Below, one piece after another: positions 51,912-61,775 of a stretch of 64,000 nt of DNA. Positions within the stretch are counted from its first letter, which is position 1. Each line of letters opens with the position of its first letter. The translations under genes and the position numbers were made by a program. The notes beneath the pieces were generated by a model. It was not told the DNA's origin and did not search any database. It was given only the letters and a program-made list of their open reading frames with translations. The stretch spans positions 310,001-374,000 of the forward strand of contig JAHCAU010000003.1 in the NCBI GenBank assembly GCA_019634715.1, in the 5' to 3' direction. Origin of the DNA: Lysobacter sp. (GTDB lineage: Bacteria > Pseudomonadota > Gammaproteobacteria > Xanthomonadales > Xanthomonadaceae).

Positions 51912-53588
51912 ATGAGTCAAGACCGTCCGTGGTTTGCGAGCTATCCCGCTGGCGTGCCGCAAGAGATCGATGTCGAGGAGTACCCCTCGATCGTGGCCGT
52001 GCTGCAGTCGTCGCTCGAGAAATACCGCGACCGCGCCGCGTTCTCGAACATGGGCAAGTCGCTCACCTATGCCGAGGTCGACCGCTACAGCAAGCAGTTC
52101 GCCGCCTACCTGCTGGGCGAACTCAAGCTGAAGAAAGGCGACCGCGTCGCCATCATGATGCCCAACTGCCTGCAGTATCCGATCGCCACCTTCGGCATCC
52201 TGCGCGCCGGCCTGACGGTCGTGAACACCAATCCGATGTACACGCCGCGCGAACTCAGGCACCAACTCATCGATTCCGGCGCCAGCGCCATCCTCGTCCT
52301 CGACAACTTCGGCAAGACCGTGCAGGAGGTGGTGAAGGACACCCAGGTCAAGCAGGTCATCACCACCGGCCTCGGCGACATGCTCGGCTTCCCCAAGGGC
52401 AACATCGTCAACTTCGTGCTGAAGTACGTGAAGAAGATGGTGCCCGACTACGACATCCCCGGCGCCATCCGCTTCCGCAACACCCTCACCCTCGGCCAGA
52501 TGCACACGCTGCCGACCATCGAGATCGGACACGAGGACATCGCCTTCCTGCAGTACACCGGCGGCACCACCGGCGTCGCCAAGGGCGCGATGCTGACCCA
52601 TCGCAACCTCGTCGCGAACATGCAGCAGGCGTCGTCGTGGATCGGCCAGAACGCCAAGCTGGGCGAGGAAGTGATCGTCACCGCGCTGCCGCTGTACCAC
52701 ATCTTCGCGCTCACCGCGAACGGCCTGGTCTTCATGAAGTTCGGCGGCCACAACCACCTGATCACCAATCCGCGCGACATGCCCGGCTTCGTGAAGGAAC
52801 TGTCGAAAATCCCGTTCACCGCCATCACCGGCGTCAACACCCTGTTCAATGGCCTGCTCAACACCCCGGGCTTCGACAAGATCGATTTCTCCAGGCTGCA
52901 CCTCACGCTCGGCGGCGGCATGGCCGTGCAGCGCGCGGTGGCGGAGCGCTGGAAGCAGGTGACCGGCGTGACCCTGGTCGAAGCCTACGGCCTGACCGAG
53001 ACCTCACCGGCGGCGTGCATCAACCCGATGGACCTTGCCGACTACAACGGCGCCATCGGCCTGCCGATCCCGTCCACCGACGCCTGCGTGAAGGACGAGG
53101 AAAACCGCACGCTGGGCGTCGGCGAAGTCGGCGAACTGTGCATCAAGGGTCCGCAGGTCATGAAGGGCTACTGGCAGCGTCCCGAGGAAACCGCGCAGGT
53201 GCTGGACAGCGAAGGCTGGCTGCACACCGGCGACATGGCGAAGATGGACGAACAGGGTTTCTTCTACATCGTCGACCGCAAGAAGGACATGATCCTCGTC
53301 TCCGGTTTCAACGTGTATCCCAACGAAATCGAGGACGTGATCGCGCTGATGCCCGGCGTGCTCGAAGTCGCGGCCGTCGGCGTGCCCGACGACAAGTCCG
53401 GCGAAGCGGTGAAGGTCGTGATCGTGAAGAAGGATCCGGATCTCACCGCCGAACAGGTGAAGGCGCACGCACGCGAGAACCTGACCGGCTACAAGCAGCC
53501 GAAATTCGTCGAATTCCGCACCGAACTACCGAAGACCAACGTCGGCAAGATCCTGCGCCGCGAACTGCGGGACCAGGCCTGCGCCTGA
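51912..53588 (+). CDS. rpfB: Long-chain fatty-acid-CoA ligase RpfB (FadD)
   Basis: 558 residues. AMP-binding P-loop [18 protein letters not shown], the [17 protein letters not shown] motif, [21 protein letters not shown], and a C-terminal lysine in [13 protein letters not shown]. In Xanthomonas RpfB activates fatty acids and takes part in turnover of DSF. The assignment rpfB (rather than plain fadD) rests on the position directly before rpfF. The ATG at 51912 has GAGGGG upstream. A hairpin at 53598 ends the gene, so rpfF is transcribed separately. Confidence 0.93.
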   Translation: MSQDRPWFASYPAGVPQEIDVEEYPSIVAVLQSSLEKYRDRAAFSNMGKSLTYAEVDRYSKQFAAYLLGELKLKKGDRVAIMMPNCLQYPIATFGILRAGLTVVNTNPMYTPRELRHQLIDSGASAILVLDNFGKTVQEVVKDTQVKQVITTGLGDMLGFPKGNIVNFVLKYVKKMVPDYDIPGAIRFRNTLTLGQMHTLPTIEIGHEDIAFLQYTGGTTGVAKGAMLTHRNLVANMQQASSWIGQNAKLGEEVIVTALPLYHIFALTANGLVFMKFGGHNHLITNPRDMPGFVKELSKIPFTAITGVNTLFNGLLNTPGFDKIDFSRLHLTLGGGMAVQRAVAERWKQVTGVTLVEAYGLTETSPAACINPMDLADYNGAIGLPIPSTDACVKDEENRTLGVGEVGELCIKGPQVMKGYWQRPEETAQVLDSEGWLHTGDMAKMDEQGFFYIVDRKKDMILVSGFNVYPNEIEDVIALMPGVLEVAAVGVPDDKSGEAVKVVIVKKDPDLTAEQVKAHARENLTGYKQPKFVEFRTELPKTNVGKILRRELRDQACA

Positions 53589-53597
53589 CGCGGACTC

Positions 53598-53629
53598 CGC
53601 GTGCCGCGTCCCCTGCGACGCGGCACGCG
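53598..53629 (+). terminator. Hairpin after rpfB
   Basis: CGCGTGCCGCGTC, loop CCCTGC, exact 13-base complement, nine bases after the rpfB stop. No T-run. Confidence 0.6.
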
Positions 53630-54235
53630 ACGATCCCAGGGGCGATGCGCATTCCGCCCACCTCGTTGCATCCCCGACAACACCCGGCCATCGCCGCATG
53701 GCCTGTCATGATGGCCTCGTTCGTCGACGTGTCGCGTTTGATCACATGCGACGCAGGCCCGCCATGACCATCATTCGCGACACGGATTCCCGGCACGCTT
53801 CATCGATCGTCGCCGATGCCGCCCATGGTCGGCTGCAACGCACGCCGAGAACGGTGCGTGATCTCGACGCACCGGCACTGCCCCGCATGGCTTTAGCATT
53901 CATGCCGGAAATGGTTAGCAAAATCGCACCTCCGGCGCGCGCAATGATCGCGCGGTAATGCGGAAAATGCAGAGGCGGCGGCCTCGCAAAGGGCATCCGG
54001 CCGAGATTTTCCGCGGGCACATAATCCACTGGAATACCCGTCATATAGAGACGGAATTCGCAGTTTCGCGGCAAAATCCCCCGGGAAAGCCCCGAACCTG
54101 TCGAAGGTTGCGGGGTGGTCGATCTTGAAGTTTCCTTTTTTTCGGAGCATACAACCTTCGGCCGGGCTTCACTCTACTTCCACTCGCATACCGCGCCGCC
54201 CGGACGGTGTGCAGTCCAATCAAAGGGGATTCATC
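53630..54235 (+). other. Long leader region before rpfF
   Basis: About 600 bases without a convincing gene. It holds an inverted repeat CGGTGCGT/ACGCACCG (53852-53874). From about 53890 it turns visibly less GC-rich. TTGAAG (54125) with CATACA 17 bases later (54148) is a weak sigma-70-like pair for rpfF. The rpfF ribosome site AAAGGGGA is at 54222-54229. Its length suggests regulatory content that I cannot identify. Confidence 0.4.
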
Positions 54236-55129
54236 ATGAGCAACGTCGAAAAACTCCACATCGTTCCGCGCTTCTCCAAGCTGCACATCGAAGAAGACAT
54301 CCAGCGCGAAGTGTATTGGTGCAACATGCATGCCGATCTCGCATCGCGTCCGGATCGCGCGTGCTTCCGCAACGAACTCGTGGATGAAATCCTGGGCTGG
54401 CAGCACAACCTGTCCGATCGCATCCGCAACGAGCAGAGCAAGGGCACTCACAAGCTCGCGCATATCGTGCTGGCCTCCTGCCATCCGACCGTGTTCAACC
54501 TCGGCGGCGATCTCCAGCTGTTCTGCAATGCGATCCGCGGCCGCGACCGCACCACGCTGCTCAACTATGCGCGCCAGTGCGTCCGCGGCGTCCATGCGTT
54601 CCACAACGGCCTGGGTGTCGGCGCGCACAGCATCGCGCTCGTGCAAGGCGATGCGCTCGGTGGCGGATTCGAGGCTGCGTTGAGCTGCCACACCATCGTC
54701 GCCGAAGAGGGCGTCGGCATGGGCCTGCCCGAAGTCCTGTTCGACCTGTTCCCCGGAATGGGCGCGTATTCATTCCTGTGCAAGCGCATTCCGGCGCACC
54801 GCGCCGAAACCCTCATGCTCGAAGGCAACGTCTACAGCAGCGAGGAACTGCACAAGATGGGCCTGGTCGACGTACTCGTGCCGAAGGGCGAAGGTCGCAA
54901 CGCCGTCGACGAGATCATCCGCAACAACCGCCGCATCCCGCACGCACGCGCGGCCATGCATCGCGTCCGCGCGATGGCGCAGCCGGTCACCATGGAAGAA
55001 ATGATGGCGATCACCGAAGTGTGGGTCGACACCGCATTGCAGCTCGGCGAAAAATCCCTGCGCACCATGGAGCGCCTCGTGCGCGCCCAGTTCAAGCGCG
55101 ACCAGCCGCTCGATGCCGCGATGGCCTGA
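54236..55129 (+). CDS. rpfF: DSF synthase RpfF (enoyl-CoA hydratase/thioesterase)
   Basis: 297 residues, crotonase fold. The active-site glutamates of RpfF are E146 (LGGGFEAALSCHT) and E166 (GMGLPEVLFDLFPGMGAYSF), corresponding to E141 and E161 of the Xanthomonas campestris enzyme. RpfF dehydrates 3-hydroxyacyl-ACP and releases the cis-2-unsaturated fatty acid (DSF). Other matches: VFNLGGDLQLFC, CVRGVHAFHNGLG, WVDTALQLGEKSLRTMERLVRAQ. The first ~20 residues differ from other RpfFs. The ATG at 54236 follows a good ribosome site. It converges on rpfC with ten bases between. Confidence 0.96.
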   Translation: MSNVEKLHIVPRFSKLHIEEDIQREVYWCNMHADLASRPDRACFRNELVDEILGWQHNLSDRIRNEQSKGTHKLAHIVLASCHPTVFNLGGDLQLFCNAIRGRDRTTLLNYARQCVRGVHAFHNGLGVGAHSIALVQGDALGGGFEAALSCHTIVAEEGVGMGLPEVLFDLFPGMGAYSFLCKRIPAHRAETLMLEGNVYSSEELHKMGLVDVLVPKGEGRNAVDEIIRNNRRIPHARAAMHRVRAMAQPVTMEEMMAITEVWVDTALQLGEKSLRTMERLVRAQFKRDQPLDAAMA

Positions 55130-55138
55130 TGCCGATGA

Positions 55139-57376
55139 TCACGGATCCGGAGCCGGAAGCGGGTCCTGTCGCGAGCGATGGGACCCGAGCAGGCGCGGGA
55201 GCTGTGCACGCACTTCGCATGCGGTCTGCTCGACCAGCGCATCGAGGTCGCTGGTCAGGTTCTGCGATTGCCGGCTGATCTGCACATTGTCGAGCCGCAT
55301 CACCACGCGGCAGCGTTCGACCAGCCGGGTGGCGCCGATGTTCTCGGCGACGCCACGCATGGCGTGGGCCGCCTCGCGCATGGCTTCGTAGTCCGCGCTG
55401 GCAGCGGCCTGCTGCAGGCTCGACATCGAACGACCGATGTCGCGGAGGCACTGTTCGACGAAATCGCGGATGAAGTCGTCGCCGAGCCCCATGCCGGCGA
55501 GCTCCACGAGGATCGGATTCTCCTTGTCGACCGCATCGCCCAGCATCGGATCGACTGACGCGACGCCGGCATCGCCGGCCTGGACAGGTGCGGCCACGCC
55601 CTCGGCGGACGCGATCGATGCGATCGTATCGAGCAGCTTGGGCACGGAAATCGGTTTGGTGAGATAGGTCCGCGCACCCGCGCGGTCGGCTTCGCGCATG
55701 GATTCGACGGTCGCATCGGCGGACAGCACCACGATCGGCGTCCTCCGTGTGTGCCCTGCCTGCATGACCCGCGCCTGGCGGATGACCTCGAGCCCGCTGA
55801 GTCCCGGCATGTGCAGGTCGAGCAGCACGAGGTCCGGCGTCTCGCCGGCAAGCACGTCCAGCACCTGCTCCCCGTCCTCGGCGAACAGGATCCTGTGCCC
55901 GGCCTTTTCCAGCAGCCGCTGCAGCACGACGCGATTGGTCGGCTGGTCGTCGGCCACCAGGATGCGCATCGAGCGAACCCGGATGCGATGGCGCAGGAAC
56001 GGATCCTCGAAATCGATGACCTTGCCCGTTGCGTCGATGCGGCGCCGCTCGCCGGGAGCGGCGTCGGCCTGCTCGGCCTGCGCGCTCACCGCTTCGGGCG
56101 TCGCGGATTCCTGCACGATCCGGAACGGCAGCTCCACCCAGAAATGCGTGCCGCCGCCGGGGTTGTCCTCGACGCCGATCCGCCCACCCATCAGTTCGGT
56201 GAGGCTCTTGGCGATGGTCGTCCCAAGGCCGCTGCCGCCGTAACGCCGGTCGCGGCCGCTGTCGACCTGCTCGAACGGACGGAAGATCCGCTGCCTCGCC
56301 TCTTCGGGGATGCCGATGCCGGTATCTCGCACGGACAGCTTGAGCACGACCCGATCGTCCGTGCGCGACAGCTCGCCCGCATGCAGCGCGATGCTGCCGT
56401 GCTCGGTGAACTTCACCGCGTTCTGCAGCAGGTTGAGCAGGATCTGGGTCAGGTGGCTGGCGTCGCCGCGCAGCGCGTTCGGGATGCGGATGTCGGTGTC
56501 GATCGTGAAGTCCAGGCCTCTGGCGCGCGCCTGGGGCATGAGCATGCGGTAGACGCGCGACAGCAACTGGTTGAGGTCGAAGTCCTCATCGTGGCGGCGC
56601 ACCTTGCCGGCCTCGATGGCGGAGATGTCCAGCACCTCGTCGATCAGCAGCAGGAGCGTCTGCGCCGAGGTGTGGATCATGTCGGCGGACTCGCGCTGCT
56701 CCTTGTGAAGCTTGCTCGCCGACAGCAGCTCGGCCATGGCGAGGATGCCGTTGAGCGGCGTCCGCAGTTCATGGCTCATGTTGGCCAGGAAGCGGGACTT
56801 GGCCTCGTTGGCGCGGCGCGCATCCTCGATCGCGCGCGTCAGCGCCTTGAGCAGCGCCGAGAAGTACAGCGGCACGGCGGCGGCGCCCGCGAGCAACCCC
56901 CACGAGAGATAGGGATTGGACTGCCAGTAGGGCGTGATCCGGCTCATCACGAAGAACGACAAAACGCTGAGCACCGTCGCGTAATGCAGGTAGCGGCTGC
57001 CGAAGCGCAGGCCGTTGCCGATCGTCACCCACAGGTAGATGCTGTACAGCGGCGATGCGACTTCGCCCTGCAGGGCCATGACCGCGCCGATGGCGGCGTA
57101 GTCCGACACCATGCCGACCCAGCGCCGCCAGTGCGAGACGCCGGGGTTGCGCAGGATCGCGGCGAACAGCACCAGCGAGACGACCAGTTCGCCCAGCAGG
57201 ATCAGCCAGACTTCGAACAGCGCGGTGGTGGCGCCGCCGCTGCTGACCACCCAGCCGAGGTAGGTCGAGAACAGGCTGGTGATGACGATGCGGACCAGGA
57301 CCTGCGCATGCTCGGTGTCCGGCCGGTTGTTCAGCCTGGCGCGCATCCCGTCGACGGCGGCGCGCAGCGCGTTCAC
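55139..57376 (-). CDS. rpfC: DSF sensor hybrid histidine kinase RpfC
   Basis: 745 residues. About five to six N-terminal membrane helices form the sensor, then a DHp domain with the phospho-His H202 (NMSHELRTPLNGI), a HATPase domain (QILLNLLQNAVKF, GGSGLGTTIAKSL), a receiver domain with D520 (LVLLDLHMPG), and a C-terminal HPt domain with H671 (AAHAMRGVAENIGA). RpfC senses DSF and, through its receiver, also holds RpfF inactive at low density. I start at GTG 57376 because it overlaps the rpfG stop (GTGA) and the following residues resemble RpfC openings (PDTEHAQVLVRIVITSLF). The open frame upstream is rpfG sequence in another frame. Confidence 0.93.
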   Translation of the reverse strand: MNALRAAVDGMRARLNNRPDTEHAQVLVRIVITSLFSTYLGWVVSSGGATTALFEVWLILLGELVVSLVLFAAILRNPGVSHWRRWVGMVSDYAAIGAVMALQGEVASPLYSIYLWVTIGNGLRFGSRYLHYATVLSVLSFFVMSRITPYWQSNPYLSWGLLAGAAAVPLYFSALLKALTRAIEDARRANEAKSRFLANMSHELRTPLNGILAMAELLSASKLHKEQRESADMIHTSAQTLLLLIDEVLDISAIEAGKVRRHDEDFDLNQLLSRVYRMLMPQARARGLDFTIDTDIRIPNALRGDASHLTQILLNLLQNAVKFTEHGSIALHAGELSRTDDRVVLKLSVRDTGIGIPEEARQRIFRPFEQVDSGRDRRYGGSGLGTTIAKSLTELMGGRIGVEDNPGGGTHFWVELPFRIVQESATPEAVSAQAEQADAAPGERRRIDATGKVIDFEDPFLRHRIRVRSMRILVADDQPTNRVVLQRLLEKAGHRILFAEDGEQVLDVLAGETPDLVLLDLHMPGLSGLEVIRQARVMQAGHTRRTPIVVLSADATVESMREADRAGARTYLTKPISVPKLLDTIASIASAEGVAAPVQAGDAGVASVDPMLGDAVDKENPILVELAGMGLGDDFIRDFVEQCLRDIGRSMSSLQQAAASADYEAMREAAHAMRGVAENIGATRLVERCRVVMRLDNVQISRQSQNLTSDLDALVEQTACEVRAQLPRLLGSHRSRQDPLPAPDP

Positions 57377-58446
57377 TCCAGCCCCGGTCTTTGCGATCCG
57401 GTCGAATAGCGCTCGCAGATGTCCTGGAGACGGTCGCGATTGTCCAGCAGCGCCTGCACGCATTGCGGATCGAAGAGTTTGCCGCTCTGCTCCACGAGGA
57501 AGTCGAGCGCGCTGTCGAAACTCCACGGCGCCTTGTAGGGCCGCGGCGAGATGAGTGCGTCGAACACGTCGGCGACGGCGACGATGCGCGCTTCGATCGG
57601 GATCTGCGCGCCGCTGAGGCCATCGGGATAGCCGCTGCCGTCGAAGCGCTCGTGATGGCGCAACGCGATGGTCGCTCCGGCCTGGATGAAGCGGTTCTGG
57701 CTGCCGCTGAGCAGTTCGTGGCCGATCTGCGGATGCCGGCGCATGATGCTGAGCTGGTGCTCGTCGAGCGGACCGGGCTTGAGCAGCACGTCGTCTGGAA
57801 TGGCGATCTTGCCCATGTCGTGCAGCGGCGCGGCCAGTTCGATCAGCCGGACCTCGTCCTCGGGCATGCCGAGTCCTTCGGCGATCAGCCCGGCGATGTG
57901 CGCCATGCGTTCGAGGTAGGCGCTGGTGCCGATGTCGCGGTACTCGATGGCCCGGGCGAGGCGCGACAGGGTTTCGCGCTCGCGTTCCTCGACCTCGTGC
58001 ATGCTCGACAGCAGGCGCTGTTCCAGCGACAGCGCGCGCTGCTTGATCGATTCGGACTGCTGGCGCAGCTGCAGCAGGTTGCGGCAGCGGGCGCGCAGTT
58101 CGCGCGGACGCACGGGTTTGACCAGGAAGTCGATCACGCCGGCATCCAGCGCGGCCTGGCGGATGGGTTCGTCGCCGACCACCGTGACCAGCACGATCGG
58201 CACGTCGCGGTTGCCGAGCGAACGGCGGAAGCGGCGCGCGAACTCGAGGCCGTCGATGACCGGCATGCGGTAGTCGAGCAGGAGCAGGTCCGGCCGGTTG
58301 TTTTCGGACCAGCGCAGGGCTTCCTCGGAATCGCCGAAGTCGAACACTTCCAGCTCGGGGCTGATGTCCTCGAGGATGTGCCGCAGCATCGTGCGTGCGG
58401 ATGTCTGGTCGTCAACGATGACGATTTTCACGGAATTGCCCCACAT
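57373..58446 (-). CDS. rpfG: HD-GYP response regulator RpfG
   Basis: 357 residues. Receiver domain with phospho-Asp D58 (LLLLDYRMPVIDG) and K110, a coiled linker, then an HD-GYP domain: HD at 209-210 (LHDMGKIAIPDD), HHERFDG and GYP at 272-274. RpfG hydrolyses cyclic-di-GMP when phosphorylated by RpfC and so turns the DSF signal into changes in motility, biofilm and virulence factors. It heads a two-gene operon with rpfC. In Xanthomonas campestris an extra gene, rpfH, stands between them; it is absent here. Confidence 0.95.
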   Translation of the reverse strand: MWGNSVKIVIVDDQTSARTMLRHILEDISPELEVFDFGDSEEALRWSENNRPDLLLLDYRMPVIDGLEFARRFRRSLGNRDVPIVLVTVVGDEPIRQAALDAGVIDFLVKPVRPRELRARCRNLLQLRQQSESIKQRALSLEQRLLSSMHEVEERERETLSRLARAIEYRDIGTSAYLERMAHIAGLIAEGLGMPEDEVRLIELAAPLHDMGKIAIPDDVLLKPGPLDEHQLSIMRRHPQIGHELLSGSQNRFIQAGATIALRHHERFDGSGYPDGLSGAQIPIEARIVAVADVFDALISPRPYKAPWSFDSALDFLVEQSGKLFDPQCVQALLDNRDRLQDICERYSTGSQRPGLE

Positions 58447-58845
58447 GCGGATACCGTGCGTCCTTGCGGTTCGTGAAGTTGCTGGCCGATACGTTGCGCC
58501 GAATCTAAAGCAATTTCAATGCCATGGCCCGCATGTGACTGAATTGCCAGTCCATTCTAGACCGCGGGCAACGCGAGTGTGAACCACGTGCAGCGGTTCG
58601 ACGGCCGATGGCATGGACCATTCGGAACAGGCGCGCCTCCGTGTCCCTGCCCCCGTCATCATGCGTAAGCGATTGATTCATCGCGGATGAACAACGCTCT
58701 GCTGCGACGCGCGTTAGCGGGCCTGCAATGCGGGTTATCGCATCGACCCTGCAAGACCAGACAGGGTCGACGGACGAACGGCGCACGAACGGCGCCATCC
58801 TTGGCCACGCGGTCATGCGGGTCGCGCGTCGGCCGTGTCGTGCGT
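58447..58845. other. Intergenic region between lysS and rpfG
   Basis: 399 bases with no gene I can support. It should contain the rpfG promoter (a TTGAAA on the minus strand near 58513-58518 has no clear -10). An inverted repeat TCGACCCTG/CAGGGTCGA with a ten-base loop at 58743-58770 lies 76 bases beyond the lysS stop and may be its terminator, though no T-run follows. Confidence 0.4.
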
Positions 58846-60372
58846 TCAGGCTTCCGGGCGCATGTACGGGAACAGCAGCACGTCGCGGATCGAGGTCGAA
58901 CCGGTCAGCAGCATCACCAGGCGATCGATGCCCACGCCGAGGCCGCCGGTCGGCGGCAGGCCCACTTCGAGCGCGCGGATGTAGTCGGCGTCGTAATGCA
59001 TGGCCTCGTCGTCGCCGCCCTCCTTCGCCTCGACCTGCGCGCGGAAGCGCGCGGCCTGGTCTTCGGGGTCGTTGAGCTCGGAGAAACCATTGGCGATTTC
59101 CTTGCCGCCGACGAACAGCTCGAAGCGGTCGGTGATCCCCGGCTCGGTGTCCGACTCGCGGGCCAGCGGCGAGACCTCGACCGGATAGTGGGTGATGAAG
59201 GTCGGCTGGATCAGGTCGCCCTCGACCGTCTTCTCGAAGATCTCCAGCAGCAGCTTGCCCCAGCCGTACGCCGGCTTCACGTGGATCTTCAGGCGCGCGC
59301 AGTGCGCGGCCAGCGCCTCGCGATCGCGGCAATCGGCAACCGATATCTCCGGGTTGCACTCGCGCACCGCCTCTTCCAGCTTCCAGCGCCGGAACGGCTT
59401 GGCGAGGTCGATGACGTTGCCGTCCCATTCGACCGTCCCGCTCCACTCGGTCGAGTCGCCGCCGATGGTCTCGCGCGCCACGTCGCGGATCATGCCTTCG
59501 GTCAGGTCCATCACTTCGTGGTACGTGGCGTAGGCCTCGTACAGTTCGAGCATGGTGAACTCGGGGTTGTGGCGCGTGCTGACGCCTTCGTTGCGGAAGT
59601 TGCGGTTGATCTCGTACACGCGCTCGAAGCCACCGACGACCAGGCGCTTGAGGTACAGCTCCGGCGCCACGCGCAGGTACAGGTCGAGATCGAGCGCGTT
59701 GTGATGGGTCTCGAACGGCTTGGCGGCGGCGCCACCGGCGATGTAATGCATCATCGGCGTCTCCACTTCCTGGAAGCGGCGCGCATCCAGCCAGCGACGG
59801 AGCGCGGAGATGATCTTCGAGCGCTTGACGAAGACCTCGCGCGCCTCGCGGTTGACGATCAGGTCGACGTAGCGCTGGCGGTAGCGCTGCTCGACGTCGC
59901 TCAGGCCGAACCAGGTGCTCGGCAGCGGACGCAGCGACTTGGTCAGCAGGCGCAGCGTCTCGGCCTTGACCGACAGTTCGCCGGTCTTCGTGCGCATCAC
60001 CGGCCCCTGGGCGCCGACGACGTCGCCGATGTCCCAGTGCTTGAAGGCGTCGTAGGTCTCGCCCAGCGCGTTGGCCTGCAGGAACAGCTGCAGGGTGCCG
60101 GTCATGTCCTGGATCTGCACGAAGGCGGCCTTGCCCATGATGCGCTTGGCCATGATGCGGCCGGCCACGGCCACGCGCAGGCCCTCGGCGTCGAGCGCCT
60201 CGCCGGTCCAGCGTTCGGCGTCGCCGTACGCGTCCTGCAGGTCGCCGGCGTAGTGGGTCCGCGCGAAGTCGTTCGGAAAGGCCGCGCCCTGCCCGCGCAG
60301 GGCCGCGAGTTTGCCGCGACGCTCGGCGATCAGGGCGTTCTCGTCGTGCGGCAGGGTCTGGTCATCGGTCAT
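58846..60372 (-). CDS. lysS: Lysyl-tRNA synthetase (class II)
   Basis: 508 residues. N-terminal OB anticodon-binding domain ([20 protein letters not shown]), then class II motif 2 ([20 protein letters not shown]) and motif 3 ([15 protein letters not shown]). The usual LysRS-specific segment [20 protein letters not shown] is present. The ATG at 60372 fits the family; an upstream in-frame ATG would add 17 residues. It follows prfB as in many proteobacteria (prfB-lysS), with a stable hairpin between the two genes. Confidence 0.96.
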   Translation of the reverse strand: MTDDQTLPHDENALIAERRGKLAALRGQGAAFPNDFARTHYAGDLQDAYGDAERWTGEALDAEGLRVAVAGRIMAKRIMGKAAFVQIQDMTGTLQLFLQANALGETYDAFKHWDIGDVVGAQGPVMRTKTGELSVKAETLRLLTKSLRPLPSTWFGLSDVEQRYRQRYVDLIVNREAREVFVKRSKIISALRRWLDARRFQEVETPMMHYIAGGAAAKPFETHHNALDLDLYLRVAPELYLKRLVVGGFERVYEINRNFRNEGVSTRHNPEFTMLELYEAYATYHEVMDLTEGMIRDVARETIGGDSTEWSGTVEWDGNVIDLAKPFRRWKLEEAVRECNPEISVADCRDREALAAHCARLKIHVKPAYGWGKLLLEIFEKTVEGDLIQPTFITHYPVEVSPLARESDTEPGITDRFELFVGGKEIANGFSELNDPEDQAARFRAQVEAKEGGDDEAMHYDADYIRALEVGLPPTGGLGVGIDRLVMLLTGSTSIRDVLLFPYMRPEA

Positions 60373-60501
60373 GGCGGTGGTGGTCCGGAGATGGTCGTGG
60401 GAATGCGATGTGCAGGTTCGCAAGGGCCACGATGTCCGCGGCCACCGCCGCTCCTGCCGCGACGGTATCAGTCGGGGATGATGCGTTTTTTCGACGGGCG
60501 G

Positions 60502-60529
60502 CCGGCGACCGCGCGGACGCGGTCGCCGG
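60502..60529 (-). terminator. Hairpin between prfB and lysS
   Basis: CCGGCGACCGCG, loop CGGA, exact 12-base complement, 25 bases after the prfB stop. Only A-runs, no T-run, follow on the minus strand, so it may be an attenuator or mRNA stabiliser rather than a full terminator. Confidence 0.5.
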
Positions 60530-60553
60530 AGATGCGCGATGGCAGCGCAAGCG

Positions 60554-61682
60554 TCATGCGGCGTCGATCCGCTTGGCGCCGGCTTCGAGGCCGGACTTGA
60601 GGCTGGCTTCGACGAATTCGTCGAGGTCGCCGTCGAGCACCTTCTGGGTGTCGCTGCGCTCGATGCCGGTGCGCAGATCCTTGATCCGCGACTGGTCCAG
60701 CACGTAGTTGCGGATCTGGCTGCCCCAGCCGATGTCCGACTTGGTGGCTTCCAGCGCGTCGCGCTCGGCGTTGCGCTTCTGGATCTCCAGCTCGTACAGC
60801 TTGGCCTTCAGCATCTTCATCGCCATGTCGCGATTCTGGTGCTGGCTGCGGCCGTTCTGGCAGGCGACCACGGTATTGGTCGGAATGTGGGTGATACGCA
60901 CCGCCGACTCGGTCTTGTTCACGTGCTGGCCACCCGCGCCCGAGGAGCGGTAGACGTCGGTGCGCAGGTCGGCCGGGTTGATGTCGATGTCGATGTCGTC
61001 GTCGACTTCGGGCGAGACGAACACCGAGGTGAACGAGGTGTGCCGGCGGTTGTCCGAATCGAATGGCGACTTGCGCACCAGGCGGTGCACGCCGATCTCG
61101 GTCTTGAGCCAGCCGTAGGCGTAGTCGCCCTCCACCTTGATCGTGGCGGACTTGATGCCCGCGACATCGCCGGCGCTGGCTTCCATCAGCTCGGTCTTCC
61201 AGCCGCGCGACTCGCACCAGCGCAGGTACATGCGCAGCAGCATTTCCGCCCAGTCCTGGGCCTCGGTGCCGCCGGCGCCGGCCTGGATATCGACGAAGGC
61301 GTTGCAGCCGTCCATCTTGCCGGAGAACATGCGCTGGAATTCGAGTTGGTCGACGCCGCGCGCGTAGCGCTCCACATCGGCCTGGATGGCCAGCGCGGTG
61401 TCGTCGTCGGCCTCCATCTCGACGAGGTCGAGCAGTTCGCCCGCCCCGACCAAGCCGTCCTTCAGGTCGCGGATGCCGTTGACGGTCTTGTCGAGCAGGG
61501 AGCGTTCGCGACCGAGGGCCTGCGCGCGCTCCGAGTCGTTCCAGATATCGGGGTTTTCCAGTTCGCGGTTGACTTCTTCCAGACGCTCGACCTTGGCGTC
61601 GTAGTCAAAGAAACCCCCTCAGCGCATCGAGCCGACCGGTGAGGTCGGCGATGCGCTGGCGGATCGGGTTGAGTTCGATCAT
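60554..61682 (-). CDS. prfB: Peptide chain release factor 2, programmed +1 frameshift
   Basis: The first 25 codons ([20 protein letters not shown] and five more) end at an in-frame TGA at 61607-61605. Translation continues in the +1 frame ([13 protein letters not shown]...) for 350 residues. Motifs of RF2: SPF codon-recognition triplet in RKSPFDS and the catalytic GGQ in [14 protein letters not shown]. The frameshift lets RF2 control its own level: when RF2 is scarce, the ribosome shifts at the TGA. The total of about 375 residues is close to E. coli RF2. It must not be annotated as a pseudogene. Confidence 0.95.
61604..61619 (-). promoter_or_regulatory. RF2 recoding site
   Basis: On the minus strand: AGGGGG, three bases, CTT, TGA, C. 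The purine run pairs with 16S rRNA and pushes the ribosome from CTT-TGA to the +1 frame. Confidence 0.95.
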
Positions 61683-61775
61683 GGCGGATGTGCGGTTGCA
61701 GCAAAGACTCGGGATTCTAGCAGCAAGCGCCCCGCACACGGCGTCGCATCGTGCGATGGACGCCCCAGGCCCGGT

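Noticed and set aside
53729..53746. Clp/CRP-like site before rpfF (TGTCG ... TCACA)
   Set aside because: One half is imperfect and the spacing is one base too long for the TGTGA-N6-TCACA consensus.
60554..61682. prfB as a frameshifted pseudogene
   Set aside because: The AGGGGG-N3-CTT-TGA-C site is the known RF2 recoding signal, so the gene is intact.
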